A stretch of 64,000 nucleotides of DNA from Nitrospirota bacterium (GTDB lineage Bacteria; Nitrospirota; Thermodesulfovibrionia; Thermodesulfovibrionales; UBA1546): contig JACRGY010000104.1 of assembly GCA_016212165.1 (NCBI GenBank), forward strand, positions 58,574-122,573. Direction: 5' to 3'. The notes below the pieces were generated by a model that was given only the letters and a program-made list of their open reading frames with translations, was not told the DNA's origin and ran no database searches. Within the stretch, counting starts at the first letter, position 1. Every line of letters begins with the position of its first letter. Positions 43,059 through 52,562 of this stretch are shown piece by piece. The position numbers and the translations under genes were made by a program.

Positions 43059-45371
43059 ATGTCGGATAAAGCAGCGATAATAAAAGAAGCCCAGAAGTAT
43101 CTTGCGAGGGGCCAGGTAGATAAGGCAATAGCTGAATGGGAAAAGCTTGCAAAAGAGACCCCTGATGCTAATATCTATAATACTATCGGAGACCTCTATT
43201 TCAAGAAAGGCGATAAAGCTCCTGCTGTAGAATTTTTCCATAAGGCGGCGCGTTTTTTCAGGGATGAAGGATTTTCTCTTAAGGCCTTGGCCCTGTATAA
43301 GAAGATATTAAATATTGACCCTTCGAATACAGATGCTATGAATGCCCTTGGTGAGTTAAGCGAGGAAAAAGGGTTGGCAACTGACGCCATAAAATATTAT
43401 CTTGCCAGCGCAGACATACTTTCCAAGGAAGGCAAGAAAGATGCCCTGCTGCGCACTTATGACAAAATCCTGAACCTTTCTCCGTCTAACATTTCATTGA
43501 GAAATAAGGTCGCGGAGCTTTTTATAAAGGAAGGCCTTCAGATCGAGGCGGCAAAAGAATATCTGCACATAGCAAGATTGTACGACGATAAGGATGACAT
43601 CAATAATGCGAAAGGATATTTCAAAAAGGCGCTGGAACTCCAGCCTAATAACAAAGAGGCATTGCTTGGGCTGAGTTCTGTATTTGAGAAAACAGGAGAT
43701 TCAAAGCAGTCTTTAGAGTATGCAAAAAAGGCAGTTGAGCTTTCTCCGGATGATGCTGTGCTTTCCTTAAAATGTGCGCAGCTTCTGGTCGCCCAGGAGT
43801 CTTTTGCAGATGCATTGCAATATGTATCCAGGGTTATTGAGGCAGAGCCATCAAATATCACGGCAAGAAAACTGCTCGGAGAAATATACCTGAAGGAAGG
43901 GGACGAACAAAAGGCATGGAAAGAATACAGCATGGTGATAGATGAGATGGTGTTTGAGGAGAAGATTGATGAGGCCATAGACACCCTGACATTGTTTAAG
44001 GATGTTGAACCTGTTGAGACAAGGAAGAAGCTGGTGTCGCTCTACAAACAAAAAGAGAATCACGAGGCTGCATTTATTGAACTCGTTTTTCTGGGCGATG
44101 CTTTTGTCCTCTCAGATGGAATGCTGAAGGAGGCCTTGAATTGTTATCGTGAGGCAGCACAGATACATCCTGATGATACTGAGATACAGGGCAAAGTAGC
44201 TGACATTGAAAGGGAGTTGGGAGAAGATCAGGTGTCGGTAAAAGCTGAAAAATCAGTTGAGGAGTCTCTGGCAGAGGCAGACATATTTCTCAGATATGGC
44301 CTTTACGACGAAGCAAAGGCGCTTCTTGAAAATCTTAAGGTAAGAGAACCCCGGGATATTGATATTCATGCAAAACTTAAAACTTTATACATAGACACAG
44401 GTGATAAAGAACAGGCCGTGGCCGAGTGCCTTGTTCTTGCAGAGCTTTACGGCAGCGCAGGCAATATGGAACAGAAAGAAGGGATACTCAAAGAAGCCTA
44501 TGATATAAGCCCTGAGGATCCCAGGCTGCTCGAAAGGGCATCCATGCAGCCTTCGGCAGAATTCGTAGCGCCTGTTTCAGAAATGGCTGCTCCGGGTGCA
44601 GGTATTGAGGACTACAGTGAAGACATGTCAGAGGCCGAGTTCTATTTAAGGCAGGGGTTATCCGAGGAGGCAAAGGTCATATATCATAAACTCCTGAAGC
44701 TTTTCCCTGACAACGATGAGATAAAGCAGAAACTTTTGTCGGCAGAAGTCTCTACGCCGGAAGAAGCCGTCGCAAAAGAAGAGGCAATAAAAGAGTTTGC
44801 CGAAAAGCCGGTTGAGGAATTTGTGGCCCCTGAAGCGCTTGAGGCGCATGAAGCGCCGGAGCCTGCACTGGAAAACGACGTGCTTGATATATTCGAGGAG
44901 TTTAAAAAAGGCCTTGAAAAAGAGGTAGGGGCAGAGGATTCAGAGACGCACTATAATCTCGGTATTGCCTATAAGGAGATGGGGCTGATAGACGATGCAA
45001 TAAGAGAGTTTCAGGTATCGAAGAATGATCCAAAGAGATTGACCCAGTCGATAAATATGCTCGGGATATGTTATATGTCTAAGGGCCTGTTTTCCCTTGC
45101 AATTGAATCTTTCAGCAATGTGCTTGGGAAAATAGAAACAAGGGATGAGTCATACTGGGGTGTAAAATACGACCTTGCAGAGGCATATGAAAAAAACGGA
45201 GATGTTGCAGAGGCGCTTGAGTTCTATACAGGAGTGTACGGGTGGAATTCAAAGTTCAGGAATGTTTCAGAGAAGATTAATCTGTTGAAAGTAATGGTTG
45301 CAGGAGCATCTGCAAAACCTGTAATATCAGAAAAGCAGAAGATAAAAAAGGAAAGGGTTTCTTACTTGTAG
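43059..45371 (+). CDS. Large TPR-repeat protein
   Basis: A 770-residue, acidic cytoplasmic protein with about a dozen TPR units (for example DKAIAEWEKLAKETPDANIYNTIG and its repeats through residue 540), read here as short motifs. A Pro/Ala/Glu-rich linker spans about 590-625, and a second TPR block (HYNLGIAYKEMGLIDDAIREF, YDLAEAYEKNGDVAEAL) follows. It resembles scaffold proteins tied to secretion or motility complexes. It lies 3 nt upstream of the ExeA-like ATPase gene, so the two probably work together. Confidence 0.85.
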   Translation: MSDKAAIIKEAQKYLARGQVDKAIAEWEKLAKETPDANIYNTIGDLYFKKGDKAPAVEFFHKAARFFRDEGFSLKALALYKKILNIDPSNTDAMNALGELSEEKGLATDAIKYYLASADILSKEGKKDALLRTYDKILNLSPSNISLRNKVAELFIKEGLQIEAAKEYLHIARLYDDKDDINNAKGYFKKALELQPNNKEALLGLSSVFEKTGDSKQSLEYAKKAVELSPDDAVLSLKCAQLLVAQESFADALQYVSRVIEAEPSNITARKLLGEIYLKEGDEQKAWKEYSMVIDEMVFEEKIDEAIDTLTLFKDVEPVETRKKLVSLYKQKENHEAAFIELVFLGDAFVLSDGMLKEALNCYREAAQIHPDDTEIQGKVADIERELGEDQVSVKAEKSVEESLAEADIFLRYGLYDEAKALLENLKVREPRDIDIHAKLKTLYIDTGDKEQAVAECLVLAELYGSAGNMEQKEGILKEAYDISPEDPRLLERASMQPSAEFVAPVSEMAAPGAGIEDYSEDMSEAEFYLRQGLSEEAKVIYHKLLKLFPDNDEIKQKLLSAEVSTPEEAVAKEEAIKEFAEKPVEEFVAPEALEAHEAPEPALENDVLDIFEEFKKGLEKEVGAEDSETHYNLGIAYKEMGLIDDAIREFQVSKNDPKRLTQSINMLGICYMSKGLFSLAIESFSNVLGKIETRDESYWGVKYDLAEAYEKNGDVAEALEFYTGVYGWNSKFRNVSEKINLLKVMVAGASAKPVISEKQKIKKERVSYL

Positions 45372-45374
45372 AGT

Positions 45375-46202
45375 ATGGATTATCTTGAGTATTACAGCTT
45401 AAAAGAGCACCCGTTTTCGAATGTTGTTGATAACAGGTTTTACTATAAGGGCACACAGCATTCAGAAGCGCTGGTAAGGCTGAAATACGCCATTGATACA
45501 AAAAAGGGGCTGGCTGTTGTTATCGGCGATATAGGGACAGGCAAGACTACATTGGCGCGCAGGCTTCTCGAGGAGCTTGACGAGAGTGTCTATGAGGCAG
45601 TCCTTCTTGTTGTAATCCATTCTGCGGTAAGCGCTGACTGGCTGCTGAAAAAACTCGCAATACAGCTTGGCGTGGCAGATGTAAAAGACGACAAGGTTGA
45701 GCTTCTGAGCCAGATATACAGAAGGCTTTATGAACTGGGTGAGCAGGGGAAAGCGGCAGTAGTTATTATTGATGAGGTCCAGATGCTTAAGTCCAAAGAG
45801 ATAATGGAAGAATTCAGGGGCCTGTTAAATATGGAGATGCCCGAAGGAAAGATGGTGAACTTCATATTTGTCGGCCTGCCTGACCTGGACAGCGTGCTGT
45901 CGCTTGACGAGCCCTTAAAACAGAGGGTTGCTGTAAGGGTGAGGCTGAGGGCGCTTTCTGAAGAAAATACAAAGGATTATGTAGTCCATAGAATGCATGT
46001 AGCCGGCTGTCCCAAAAATCCGTTTACGGATGGAGCAATAAAGGTTATCTTCCAGTATTCAAGCGGAGTTCCGCGGCTGATAAATACTATTTGCGACAAC
46101 GCGCTTCTTGATGGATATCTGTTCAAGGCGAATGCAATAGACGAGGCAATTATAAGGGCAGTTGCCGTTGATCTCGGGCTGAACGGGGAAGGAAAGATAT
46201 AG
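45375..46202 (+). CDS. ExeA/GspA-type AAA+ ATPase
   Basis: A 275-residue ATPase beginning YYSLKEHPFSNVVDNRFYY, the signature of ExeA/GspA-like proteins. Walker A GDIGTGKTT, Walker B AVVIIDEVQML, sensor FIFVGLPDL. The periplasmic peptidoglycan-binding half of true ExeA is absent, so this is the cytoplasmic ATPase alone. In related groups such ATPases assist assembly of secretion or pilus machines. Its 3' end overlaps the convergent lipoprotein gene by 53 nt. Confidence 0.85.
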   Translation: MDYLEYYSLKEHPFSNVVDNRFYYKGTQHSEALVRLKYAIDTKKGLAVVIGDIGTGKTTLARRLLEELDESVYEAVLLVVIHSAVSADWLLKKLAIQLGVADVKDDKVELLSQIYRRLYELGEQGKAAVVIIDEVQMLKSKEIMEEFRGLLNMEMPEGKMVNFIFVGLPDLDSVLSLDEPLKQRVAVRVRLRALSEENTKDYVVHRMHVAGCPKNPFTDGAIKVIFQYSSGVPRLINTICDNALLDGYLFKANAIDEAIIRAVAVDLGLNGEGKI

Positions 46203-46896
46203 TCTTTATCTGTAGTTTCACTGTATATCTTGAGAGTTCTATCTTTATCTTTGAGGGGTACCAGAAATTTCCATTGCTTACAGGGCCCTCATACAAAATC
46301 CTGAGTTCCCTGCCGTTATCAAGTTCTATTGTCTGATGAGTCGGCAGCATTGTTTTTTTATCAATAGCAATGCTCTGCCATGAATTCCTGAGCTGATAGA
46401 TTCCATTTTGCTCTTCTATGTTATAGTCTTTAATCGTCCACCAGAGAATGCTGTTTCGTAAACCGTCTACAAGGATTATTTTTTTATTTCTGCTGAGTTC
46501 GGGCTCGCTTTTAATAATGCCGTTTGCCTCTGTCAGTTCTGCTACGAGGAAACCTAATGAGTAAATCCGCAGGTCTAAAGTCTCATCTGTGAGTTCAAGG
46601 GCTGCATCTCCTGTTATTATGCTGTCATCTTTTTCAAACTCAACATAGAAGGTTGCTGCAACGCTTTTTATGTCGCTGCGCTCGGCAATGGTTTTTTTTA
46701 TATCGCTGCCTTCGTAACTGGGCAGTTCTACTCTCTTTGTTGAGCAGGAAGTCAGCAAAACCAGAGCAGAAAAGCAAAAGAGCAGAAGTCCTGCAGAATA
46801 AAAAATCTTTTTTATTATTTTGCTGATAGCTGACAGCTGACAGCTGACAGCTATCTTTTTACCGTATCCCAATGGCTTCAAGCGCATCTTCAACAT
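46150..46896 (-). CDS. Outer-membrane lipoprotein, DUF4292/LolB-like
   Basis: Up to 248 residues. A lipobox (LLTSC) follows a hydrophobic stretch, then SDIKSVAATFYVEFEKDDSIITGDAAL (in short motifs) and later strands typical of LolB/DUF4292 proteins that bind lipid acyl chains. The start is uncertain: the only ATGs lie inside the 3' end of radA, upstream of a heptamer repeat (46822-46856) that encodes VSCQLSAIS in the leader. The repeat seems to have been inserted between the original start and the signal peptide, or to have supplied it. Confidence 0.7.
   Translation of the reverse strand: MLKMRLKPLGYGKKIAVSCQLSAISKIIKKIFYSAGLLLFCFSALVLLTSCSTKRVELPSYEGSDIKKTIAERSDIKSVAATFYVEFEKDDSIITGDAALELTDETLDLRIYSLGFLVAELTEANGIIKSEPELSRNKKIILVDGLRNSILWWTIKDYNIEEQNGIYQLRNSWQSIAIDKKTMLPTHQTIELDNGRELRILYEGPVSNGNFWYPSKIKIELSRYTVKLQIKTISFLPRSARDQRQLPL
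46822..46856 (+). repeat. Heptamer repeat at the lipoprotein N-terminus
   Basis: GCTGATA, GCTGACA three times, GCTATCT. It lies next to the radA stop and within the leader of the DUF4292-like gene. Confidence 0.8.
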
Positions 46897-48214
46897 CCTT
46901 TACCCCGAATATCTCAAGTCCAAAAAATTCCTTGAGCCTGCCCTGATTGGTCCTGGACATTACCGCCTTCTTAAACCCTATCTTTGCAGCCTCTTTAATC
47001 CTCTGTTCTGCGTATGCAACGGCCCTTATCTCACCGGAAAGGCCGACCTCTCCAAACATGAATACCTTTGGGTCAATGGGTATTTCCCTGAGAGAAGATG
47101 CTATTGTTGTTACAATCCCCAGGTCAATTGCAGGCTCGATGATTTTAAGCCCGCCGACAACATTTATGAATATATCCATCCCTCCCAGGTGCAGCCCTGC
47201 ATTTTTCTCAAGCACTGCGGTCAGAAGATTTACCCTGTTAAAATCTACTCCGATACTTGTCCTTCTCGGCATCCCGAATGTTGTCGGCGATACCAATGCC
47301 TGAATCTCAACCATCAAGGGCCTTGTGCCTTCTATGCTTGCAATGACTGTTGAACCCGAGACATTAAGAGGCCTTTCTGCCAGAAATAATTCAGAAGGGT
47401 TTTCTATTTCAGAAAGCCCTGCATCAGTCATCTCAAATACGCCTATCTCATTTGTTGAACCGAAACGGTTCTTGACAGTCCGTAATATTCTATAGGGATG
47501 CCCCCTGTCTCCTTCAAAATAAAGGACTGTATCAACGATATGTTCCAGTACCCTGGGGCCTGCAATTGCGCCTTCTTTCGTAACATGGCCGATTATGAAT
47601 ACAGGGATTTCAGATTTCTTGGCAAAAAGCATGAGCCTTGCCGCACACTCCCTCACCTGGCCGACTGAACCCGGCGCTGAGAATATCTCCTCTGTGTACA
47701 TTGTCTGGATTGAGTCAACGACAATCACACCCGGGTTGAGTTTTGAGGCTGTATCAATAATGCCTTCAAGAGATGTTTCAGCAAGAAGGATTATCCTGTC
47801 AGAATCTATAGAGAGCCGCTCCGCCCTCATCTTTATCTGTTCGGGAGATTCCTCGCCTGACACATAAAGGGCGCTCTCATATTTTTTTGAGAGCCCTAAC
47901 ATTGCCTGCATGAGAACTGTTGATTTTCCTATTCCCGGGTCGCCGCCGACAAGAATCACAGAGCCTGCAACTACTCCTCCGCCCAAAACCCTGTCAAGCT
48001 CTTTAATGCCTGTGGTTGTACGTTTTTCTTTTCCGCTGGTTATTGTATTCAGGGGCTGGGGTTCCGGCCTGCCTGGCGGCCTTCTGCCCTGCCTGCTCTC
48101 TTTTTTCTCCTCGACAAGGGTGTTCCATTCCCCGCAGTCAGGACATTTGCCGAGCCATTTGGGGCTGACATATCCGCATGCCTGGCACTGGAAGAAGGTC
48201 TTAACTTTTGCCAT
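46859..48214 (-). CDS. radA: DNA repair protein RadA
   Basis: A 451-residue RadA/Sms protein: N-terminal zinc finger CQACGYVSPKWLGKCPDCGEW in two halves, Walker A GGDPGIGKST, the RadA-specific KNRFGS motif, and a C-terminal Lon-like domain. It drives branch migration of recombination intermediates. The ATG at 48214 lies 2 nt after the argB stop; a TTG at 48220 is an alternative. Confidence 0.95.
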   Translation of the reverse strand: MAKVKTFFQCQACGYVSPKWLGKCPDCGEWNTLVEEKKESRQGRRPPGRPEPQPLNTITSGKEKRTTTGIKELDRVLGGGVVAGSVILVGGDPGIGKSTVLMQAMLGLSKKYESALYVSGEESPEQIKMRAERLSIDSDRIILLAETSLEGIIDTASKLNPGVIVVDSIQTMYTEEIFSAPGSVGQVRECAARLMLFAKKSEIPVFIIGHVTKEGAIAGPRVLEHIVDTVLYFEGDRGHPYRILRTVKNRFGSTNEIGVFEMTDAGLSEIENPSELFLAERPLNVSGSTVIASIEGTRPLMVEIQALVSPTTFGMPRRTSIGVDFNRVNLLTAVLEKNAGLHLGGMDIFINVVGGLKIIEPAIDLGIVTTIASSLREIPIDPKVFMFGEVGLSGEIRAVAYAEQRIKEAAKIGFKKAVMSRTNQGRLKEFFGLEIFGVKDVEDALEAIGIR

Positions 48215-48216
48215 TC

Positions 48217-49095
48217 TCAAGCTATCTCCGTCCCTATGCCCTCTTTTGTAAATATCTCAAGCAGGAGGCAGTGAGAGATGCGGCCGTCAATGATATGCGT
48301 CTTTGAAACCCCGCTTTCAATGGCTTTGACGCAGGCGTTTACCTTTGGTATCATGCCGCCGGAGATTGTGTTGTCAGAAAGCAATTTTTTAATATTTTTC
48401 TCTGTGAGAGTTGAGATTGTATTTCCTTTTTTATCTCTTATGCCCGGCACATCTGTGAGGAGTATGAGTTTTTCAGCCTTTAGTTTTGAGGCTATGGCTG
48501 AGGCGACAAAATCAGCATTTATATTAAGAGTTTCTCCGTGCCGGCCTATGCCAATCGGAGATATGACAGGTATGAAATTTTCCTTTTCAAGGCTTTTGAT
48601 AACCTGTGAGTTTATATCTGTTACCTCGCCAACCAGCCCAAGGTCAATTATCTCTTCAACGGCTGTATCGGCTGAAGTCTTTTTCATGAGTTTCTTTTTT
48701 GCCTTTATTAGTTCTCCGTCTTTTCCGCTTAAGCCGATGGCTTTTCCGCCGTGCTTGTTTATCAATGAAACTATCTCCTTGTTCACAAGCCCGCCGAGCA
48801 CCATCTCAACAATGTCCATTGTCTCTTTGTCAGTGACACGCTGGCCCTGAATAAAGGTGGGCTTCTTGCCCATCTTCTCCATTGTTGAGCTTATCTTTGG
48901 CCCGCCGCCGTGCACAATCACAGGCCGGATCCCTATGAAGCTCAGAAGCGATATGTCTTGGGCAAAGGAATCTTTTAAATTTTCCTCAACTTGTGCAGCT
49001 CCGCCGTATTTTATGACAAAGGTCTTTCCCGAGAAAGTCCTGATATACGGCAATGCCTCAATAAGTATGTTTGCTTTTGTGATTATGTCTTTCAT
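48217..49095 (-). CDS. argB: Acetylglutamate kinase
   Basis: A 292-residue amino-acid kinase: KYGGAAQ near the N-terminus, VHGGGPKI, the nucleotide-site LLTDVPGI and the DGRISHCLL ending. It phosphorylates N-acetylglutamate in arginine synthesis. It is upstream of radA on the same strand. The acetyltransferase at 57242 may supply its substrate. Confidence 0.95.
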   Translation of the reverse strand: MKDIITKANILIEALPYIRTFSGKTFVIKYGGAAQVEENLKDSFAQDISLLSFIGIRPVIVHGGGPKISSTMEKMGKKPTFIQGQRVTDKETMDIVEMVLGGLVNKEIVSLINKHGGKAIGLSGKDGELIKAKKKLMKKTSADTAVEEIIDLGLVGEVTDINSQVIKSLEKENFIPVISPIGIGRHGETLNINADFVASAIASKLKAEKLILLTDVPGIRDKKGNTISTLTEKNIKKLLSDNTISGGMIPKVNACVKAIESGVSKTHIIDGRISHCLLLEIFTKEGIGTEIA

Positions 49096-49146
49096 AATAG
49101 CGACTCCATTATAAATAATTTTATGTAATGAGAGGAATATTTCTTC

Positions 49147-49728
49147 TCATTTTTTTTCAAAACACGGCATACACACCATCTTACCATTTTTCACCCTCAA
49201 CCTCGGCTCCATGGTCTTCTCACCACACTTTTCACACCTGACGCTCGGGTATATCCTTGCCGCATCAGGCAGAGTGACCGTTACATTTTTGATTTTAAAG
49301 AGTTCGCTATCTTTTGCCTTTAGAATCGAATCTATTTTTTTTGTTTTTCTTTTGTGGACAGCTTTCATGACTGTAGTTGAGCGATTGCCCTTCATATATC
49401 TCTGCCACATCTCTTTTTCTTTTTCTGTCTCAGGAGGAGGCGTCCAGTCAATAGATATCCTGATAGCCTTGCCTGAAGGCCTTTTTATGAATGTGTAGAC
49501 CTGTTTGCCATAGTCTTTAAATATCAGATTCCCTTTCCCGAAGGTGCATCCTGTCATGACCTGAACTGCGTCAACAGCGCATGAGTTGTTTTCGACAATT
49601 GCAACAATCTCTTCGTCAGAGGCTTTCCTGCCGAGTTCTTTCAGGGCAAATGCAGATACCCTGTAACCGAGCGCAAGGCCCGGGCACATATGGCCGTGAA
49701 ACTTAACAACCTCATCAAGTTTTTTCAT
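49147..49728 (-). CDS. FmdE-family protein with C-terminal zinc ribbon
   Basis: A 193-residue protein. N-terminal FmdE domain with FHGHMCPGLALGYR and NNSCAVDAVQVMTGCTFGKGN (conserved His/Cys metal site), then a basic linker and a four-cysteine ribbon (CEKCGE...CMPC). FmdE was named for formylmethanofuran dehydrogenase, yet most bacterial copies lie away from that enzyme. A molybdenum/tungsten or heavy-metal role is possible but unproven. It is 51 nt upstream of argB's neighbours and 9 nt after rlpA's direction of reading. Confidence 0.8.
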   Translation of the reverse strand: MKKLDEVVKFHGHMCPGLALGYRVSAFALKELGRKASDEEIVAIVENNSCAVDAVQVMTGCTFGKGNLIFKDYGKQVYTFIKRPSGKAIRISIDWTPPPETEKEKEMWQRYMKGNRSTTVMKAVHKRKTKKIDSILKAKDSELFKIKNVTVTLPDAARIYPSVRCEKCGEKTMEPRLRVKNGKMVCMPCFEKK

Positions 49729-49737
49729 GGATTGATT

Positions 49738-50493
49738 TTATATCCTCTCGTCATAATGCTTAATTAAGGTGCTGTAACCCTCATCTGCAAGGGCCTTTGC
49801 AACGCGGTAGGCATCATCCTTTGTGCTGAATTTTCCAATATTAACCCTGAAATAGGCGCTGTCATTCACTTCTGCCTTTGTGATATAGACCTTGCTGTAT
49901 TTAAACTCAAGTGCTGTTTTCATGCGCGTGGCATTGGACATATCTTTATACGAGCCAACCTGTATTGTGAAGGGCCCTTCACTGCCTGCCCTTGCAGGAG
50001 AATACCGCACCTCTTTAACATATCTTGTATCCCTGCCGAGATGTTCAATCCTGACCTTGCCTGTTCCGGTGCCTATCAAGCCTATCTCTTTTGCACACGC
50101 GTAAGAGAGGTCCAAATCCCTTCCGGCAATAAACGGCCCGCGGTCATTTACGGTGCACTCCACACTTTTGTCGTTTGATATATTTGTCACCTTGAGCCTT
50201 GTTCCAAAAGGGTATTCCTTATGAGCGCATGTTTTTGTATACATATTATAAAGCTCTCCTGATGACGTTGGCCTGCCATGGAAATCAGACCCGTACCATG
50301 AGGCAACTATATTTTTAGATTTAGGGACAGCCGCATCAGACGGTTTTGTACGAGTCGGTTTTGTCTCAGACGGGCTTGCCTTTGGATAGCTTGTCTCAGG
50401 ATACGCCTCATAATGTATCGGCGCGCAGGAGGCAAATATAAAAAGTATCAGGATGCAAGATGCAAGATGCATGATGCGGGATAAAAATATCAT
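49738..50493 (-). CDS. rlpA: RlpA-like lipoprotein with SPOR domain
   Basis: About 251 residues. Lipobox IFASC, Pro/Ser/Thr linker (about 30-55), double-psi barrel RlpA domain with ASWYGSDFHGRPTSSGE and VNDRGPF (catalytic-type Asp), then a C-terminal SPOR domain (GPFTIQVGSYKD) that binds denuded septal glycan. It is likely a septal lytic transglycosylase or relic. Start codon is uncertain because the signal-peptide start MIFLSRIMHLASC is encoded by a heptamer repeat; I choose 50493. ATGs at 50472 and 50535 are alternatives. Confidence 0.85.
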   Translation of the reverse strand: MIFLSRIMHLASCILILFIFASCAPIHYEAYPETSYPKASPSETKPTRTKPSDAAVPKSKNIVASWYGSDFHGRPTSSGELYNMYTKTCAHKEYPFGTRLKVTNISNDKSVECTVNDRGPFIAGRDLDLSYACAKEIGLIGTGTGKVRIEHLGRDTRYVKEVRYSPARAGSEGPFTIQVGSYKDMSNATRMKTALEFKYSKVYITKAEVNDSAYFRVNIGKFSTKDDAYRVAKALADEGYSTLIKHYDERI

Positions 50494-50551
50494 GCGTTTT
50501 GAATCATGTGTTATGCATTGTATATCGTGAATCATGTATCTTGTATCTTGC
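50452..50551 (+). repeat. Inverted heptamer repeat at the rlpA N-terminus
   Basis: Left arm GATGCAA, GATGCAA, GATGCAT, GATGCGG, GATAAAA; right arm in inverted orientation (ATCATGTG, TATGCATTG, ATCATGTATCTTGTATCTTG). It fills the rlpA-hslU gap and runs into the rlpA signal-peptide codons. Same family as 8211-8280. Confidence 0.8.
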
Positions 50552-50552
50552 T

Positions 50553-51929
50553 TTAGAGTATATACCTGCTTAGATCCTCGTCTTTAACAATATCAGCAAG
50601 TTTGCTTTTTACGTATTCCCTGTCTATGGATAATTTCCCGTTTTTCTTTTCAGGCGCTTCAAAGGATATATCTTCAAGGAGCTTCTCAAGGACTGTGTGA
50701 AGCCTTCTTGCGCCTATGTTTTCAGTCTTCTCATTAACAGTTGCTGCAATGCCGGCTATCTCTTCTATGGCGTCTTTCCTGAAATCTATCTCTACATCCT
50801 CTGTTGCCAGGAGCGCTGTGTATTGTTTTGTGAGGGCATTATAGGGTTCTGTAAGAATTCTCACAAATTCATTTTTCCCCAATGGGTCAAGCTCAACCCT
50901 GATAGGAAACCTTCCCTGAAGCTCGGGAATGAGGTCGGATGGTTTTGACATATGGAATGCGCCTGCTGCTATAAAAAGGATGTGGTCTGTTTTCACAGGG
51001 CCGTGTTTTGTTGTGACAGTTGTGCCTTCAACTACCGGCAGGAGGTCTCTCTGCACTCCTTCCCTTGATACATCAGGCCCGTGGCTTGAGCCCCTGCTTG
51101 CTATCTTATCTATCTCGTCTATAAATATAATTCCTGTCTGTTGTATCCTGTCAATTGCCTCTTTGGTGACCTTGTCCATGTCAATGAGTTTGTTTGCCTC
51201 TTCCTGCACCAGCAGCCTCAGGGCCTCGGGTACTTTTACTTTTTTTCTTTTGGCCTTTTCAGGGATTAAACCTCCAAGCATCTCTTTCAGGTTTATCTCG
51301 AGCTCTTCCATGCCTACATTTGAGATGACCCCGAAAGGCATGACTTTTTCTCTTACCTCAATCTCTACATACCTGTTATCAAGTTTTCCTTCCCTGAGCT
51401 GTGACCTCAGCCTTTCTCTTGTTTCTTTATGTTTTTCTTTCTCTTCCTCATCAGTGCTTACACCCCGCCCGCTCTCCTCAACGAGCCGCCCGGGGCGGCC
51501 TGCAGCGGACCTTGGGGAAGGCAGCAGAATATCGAGAAGTTTTTCCTCGGCAAGGGACTCTGCTTTTTCCTGTACCTTTTTGATATGCTCTGACTTGACC
51601 ATGTTTAGAGAAATCTCGGTGAGGTCTCTGACCATGGATTCAACGTCTCTTCCTACATATCCGACCTCTGTGAATTTGGATGCCTCAATCTTCAAAAAAG
51701 GCGCATTGGAAAGCCGTGCAAGACGCCTTGCAATCTCTGTCTTGCCGACCCCTGTCGGGCCTATCATGATTATATTTTTCGGAAGCACTTCATCTTTCAG
51801 CTCAGGAGAAAGCTGCTGCCTTCTCCACCTGTTTCTCATGGCAATGGCAACGGCCTTTTTTGCCTTATGCTGGCCGATAATGTATTTATCCAGTTCCTCA
51901 ACTATTTTTCTCGGTGTCAGATTATCCAT
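50553..51929 (-). CDS. hslU: HslU ATPase/unfoldase of the HslUV protease
   Basis: A 458-residue AAA+ unfoldase: Walker [10 protein letters not shown], the pore loop GYVGRD, Walker [11 protein letters not shown], sensor [10 protein letters not shown], and the C-terminal tail LSRYIL that inserts into HslV. The I-domain (about 110-240) carries a species-specific charged insert ([14 protein letters not shown]). It overlaps hslV by 8 nt. Confidence 0.97.
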   Translation of the reverse strand: MDNLTPRKIVEELDKYIIGQHKAKKAVAIAMRNRWRRQQLSPELKDEVLPKNIIMIGPTGVGKTEIARRLARLSNAPFLKIEASKFTEVGYVGRDVESMVRDLTEISLNMVKSEHIKKVQEKAESLAEEKLLDILLPSPRSAAGRPGRLVEESGRGVSTDEEEKEKHKETRERLRSQLREGKLDNRYVEIEVREKVMPFGVISNVGMEELEINLKEMLGGLIPEKAKRKKVKVPEALRLLVQEEANKLIDMDKVTKEAIDRIQQTGIIFIDEIDKIASRGSSHGPDVSREGVQRDLLPVVEGTTVTTKHGPVKTDHILFIAAGAFHMSKPSDLIPELQGRFPIRVELDPLGKNEFVRILTEPYNALTKQYTALLATEDVEIDFRKDAIEEIAGIAATVNEKTENIGARRLHTVLEKLLEDISFEAPEKKNGKLSIDREYVKSKLADIVKDEDLSRYIL

Positions 51930-52455
51930 TCAGTTCCTCAATAGTTATATTTTCATTCGTGTAAATGCATATCCCTGATGCAATCTTCATTGATTTTTCA
52001 GCTATCTCTTTTGCCGGGAGAGTTGTGTTTTCAAAAAGCGCCCTGGCCGCAGACTGCGCATAAGGGCCTCCTGAGCCGATTGCGGCAATTCCGTCTTCAG
52101 GCTCGATAACGTCGCCTGTGCCTGAGATTATGAATGTATGTTCTTTATCTGCGATAATCAGGAGCGCCTCAAGCCTTCTCAGAATCTTGTCTGTCCGCCA
52201 GTCTTTTGCTAGTTCTACCGCAGCCCTCTTTATGTTGCCGCGGTATGATTCAATCTTTGCCTCAAATCTTTCAAAAAGCGTAAATGCATCTGCGGTTGCC
52301 CCTGCAAAGCCCGCAACAATTTTGTCATTATACATCCTTCTTATTTTTTTTGCATTGTGCTTTAAGACGGTGTTCCCCATTGTCACCTGCCCGTCTCCTG
52401 AGATAGCAACATTACCGTCACGCCTTACACATAATATTGTGGTTCCTTTAAACAT
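51922..52455 (-). CDS. hslV: HslV peptidase of the HslUV protease
   Basis: A 177-residue N-terminal-nucleophile protease. A four-residue propeptide (MFKG) precedes the catalytic Thr pair TT, followed by the HslV signatures [20 protein letters not shown] and [14 protein letters not shown]. It forms the double hexamer degraded-protein chamber with HslU. Upstream gap carries an inverted octamer repeat. Confidence 0.97.
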   Translation of the reverse strand: MFKGTTILCVRRDGNVAISGDGQVTMGNTVLKHNAKKIRRMYNDKIVAGFAGATADAFTLFERFEAKIESYRGNIKRAAVELAKDWRTDKILRRLEALLIIADKEHTFIISGTGDVIEPEDGIAAIGSGGPYAQSAARALFENTTLPAKEIAEKSMKIASGICIYTNENITIEELNG

Positions 52456-52469
52456 ATATCCTCCCCTCT

Positions 52470-52562
52470 CGGTGAACGGGTGAATCGGTTAATGGGTGAA
52501 TCGGCGCTTTTTTTGTTTTCCCAATTCACCATGTCTTTTTTTTCTATTCACCAATTCACCTA
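52470..52562 (+). repeat. Inverted octamer repeat between xerC and hslV
   Basis: Left arm CGGTGAAC, GGGTGAAT, CGGTTAAT, GGGTGAAT; right arm CCAATTCACC (52521-52530) and ATTCACCAATTCACC (52546-52560). The right arm reaches the xerC stop codon. Confidence 0.7.
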
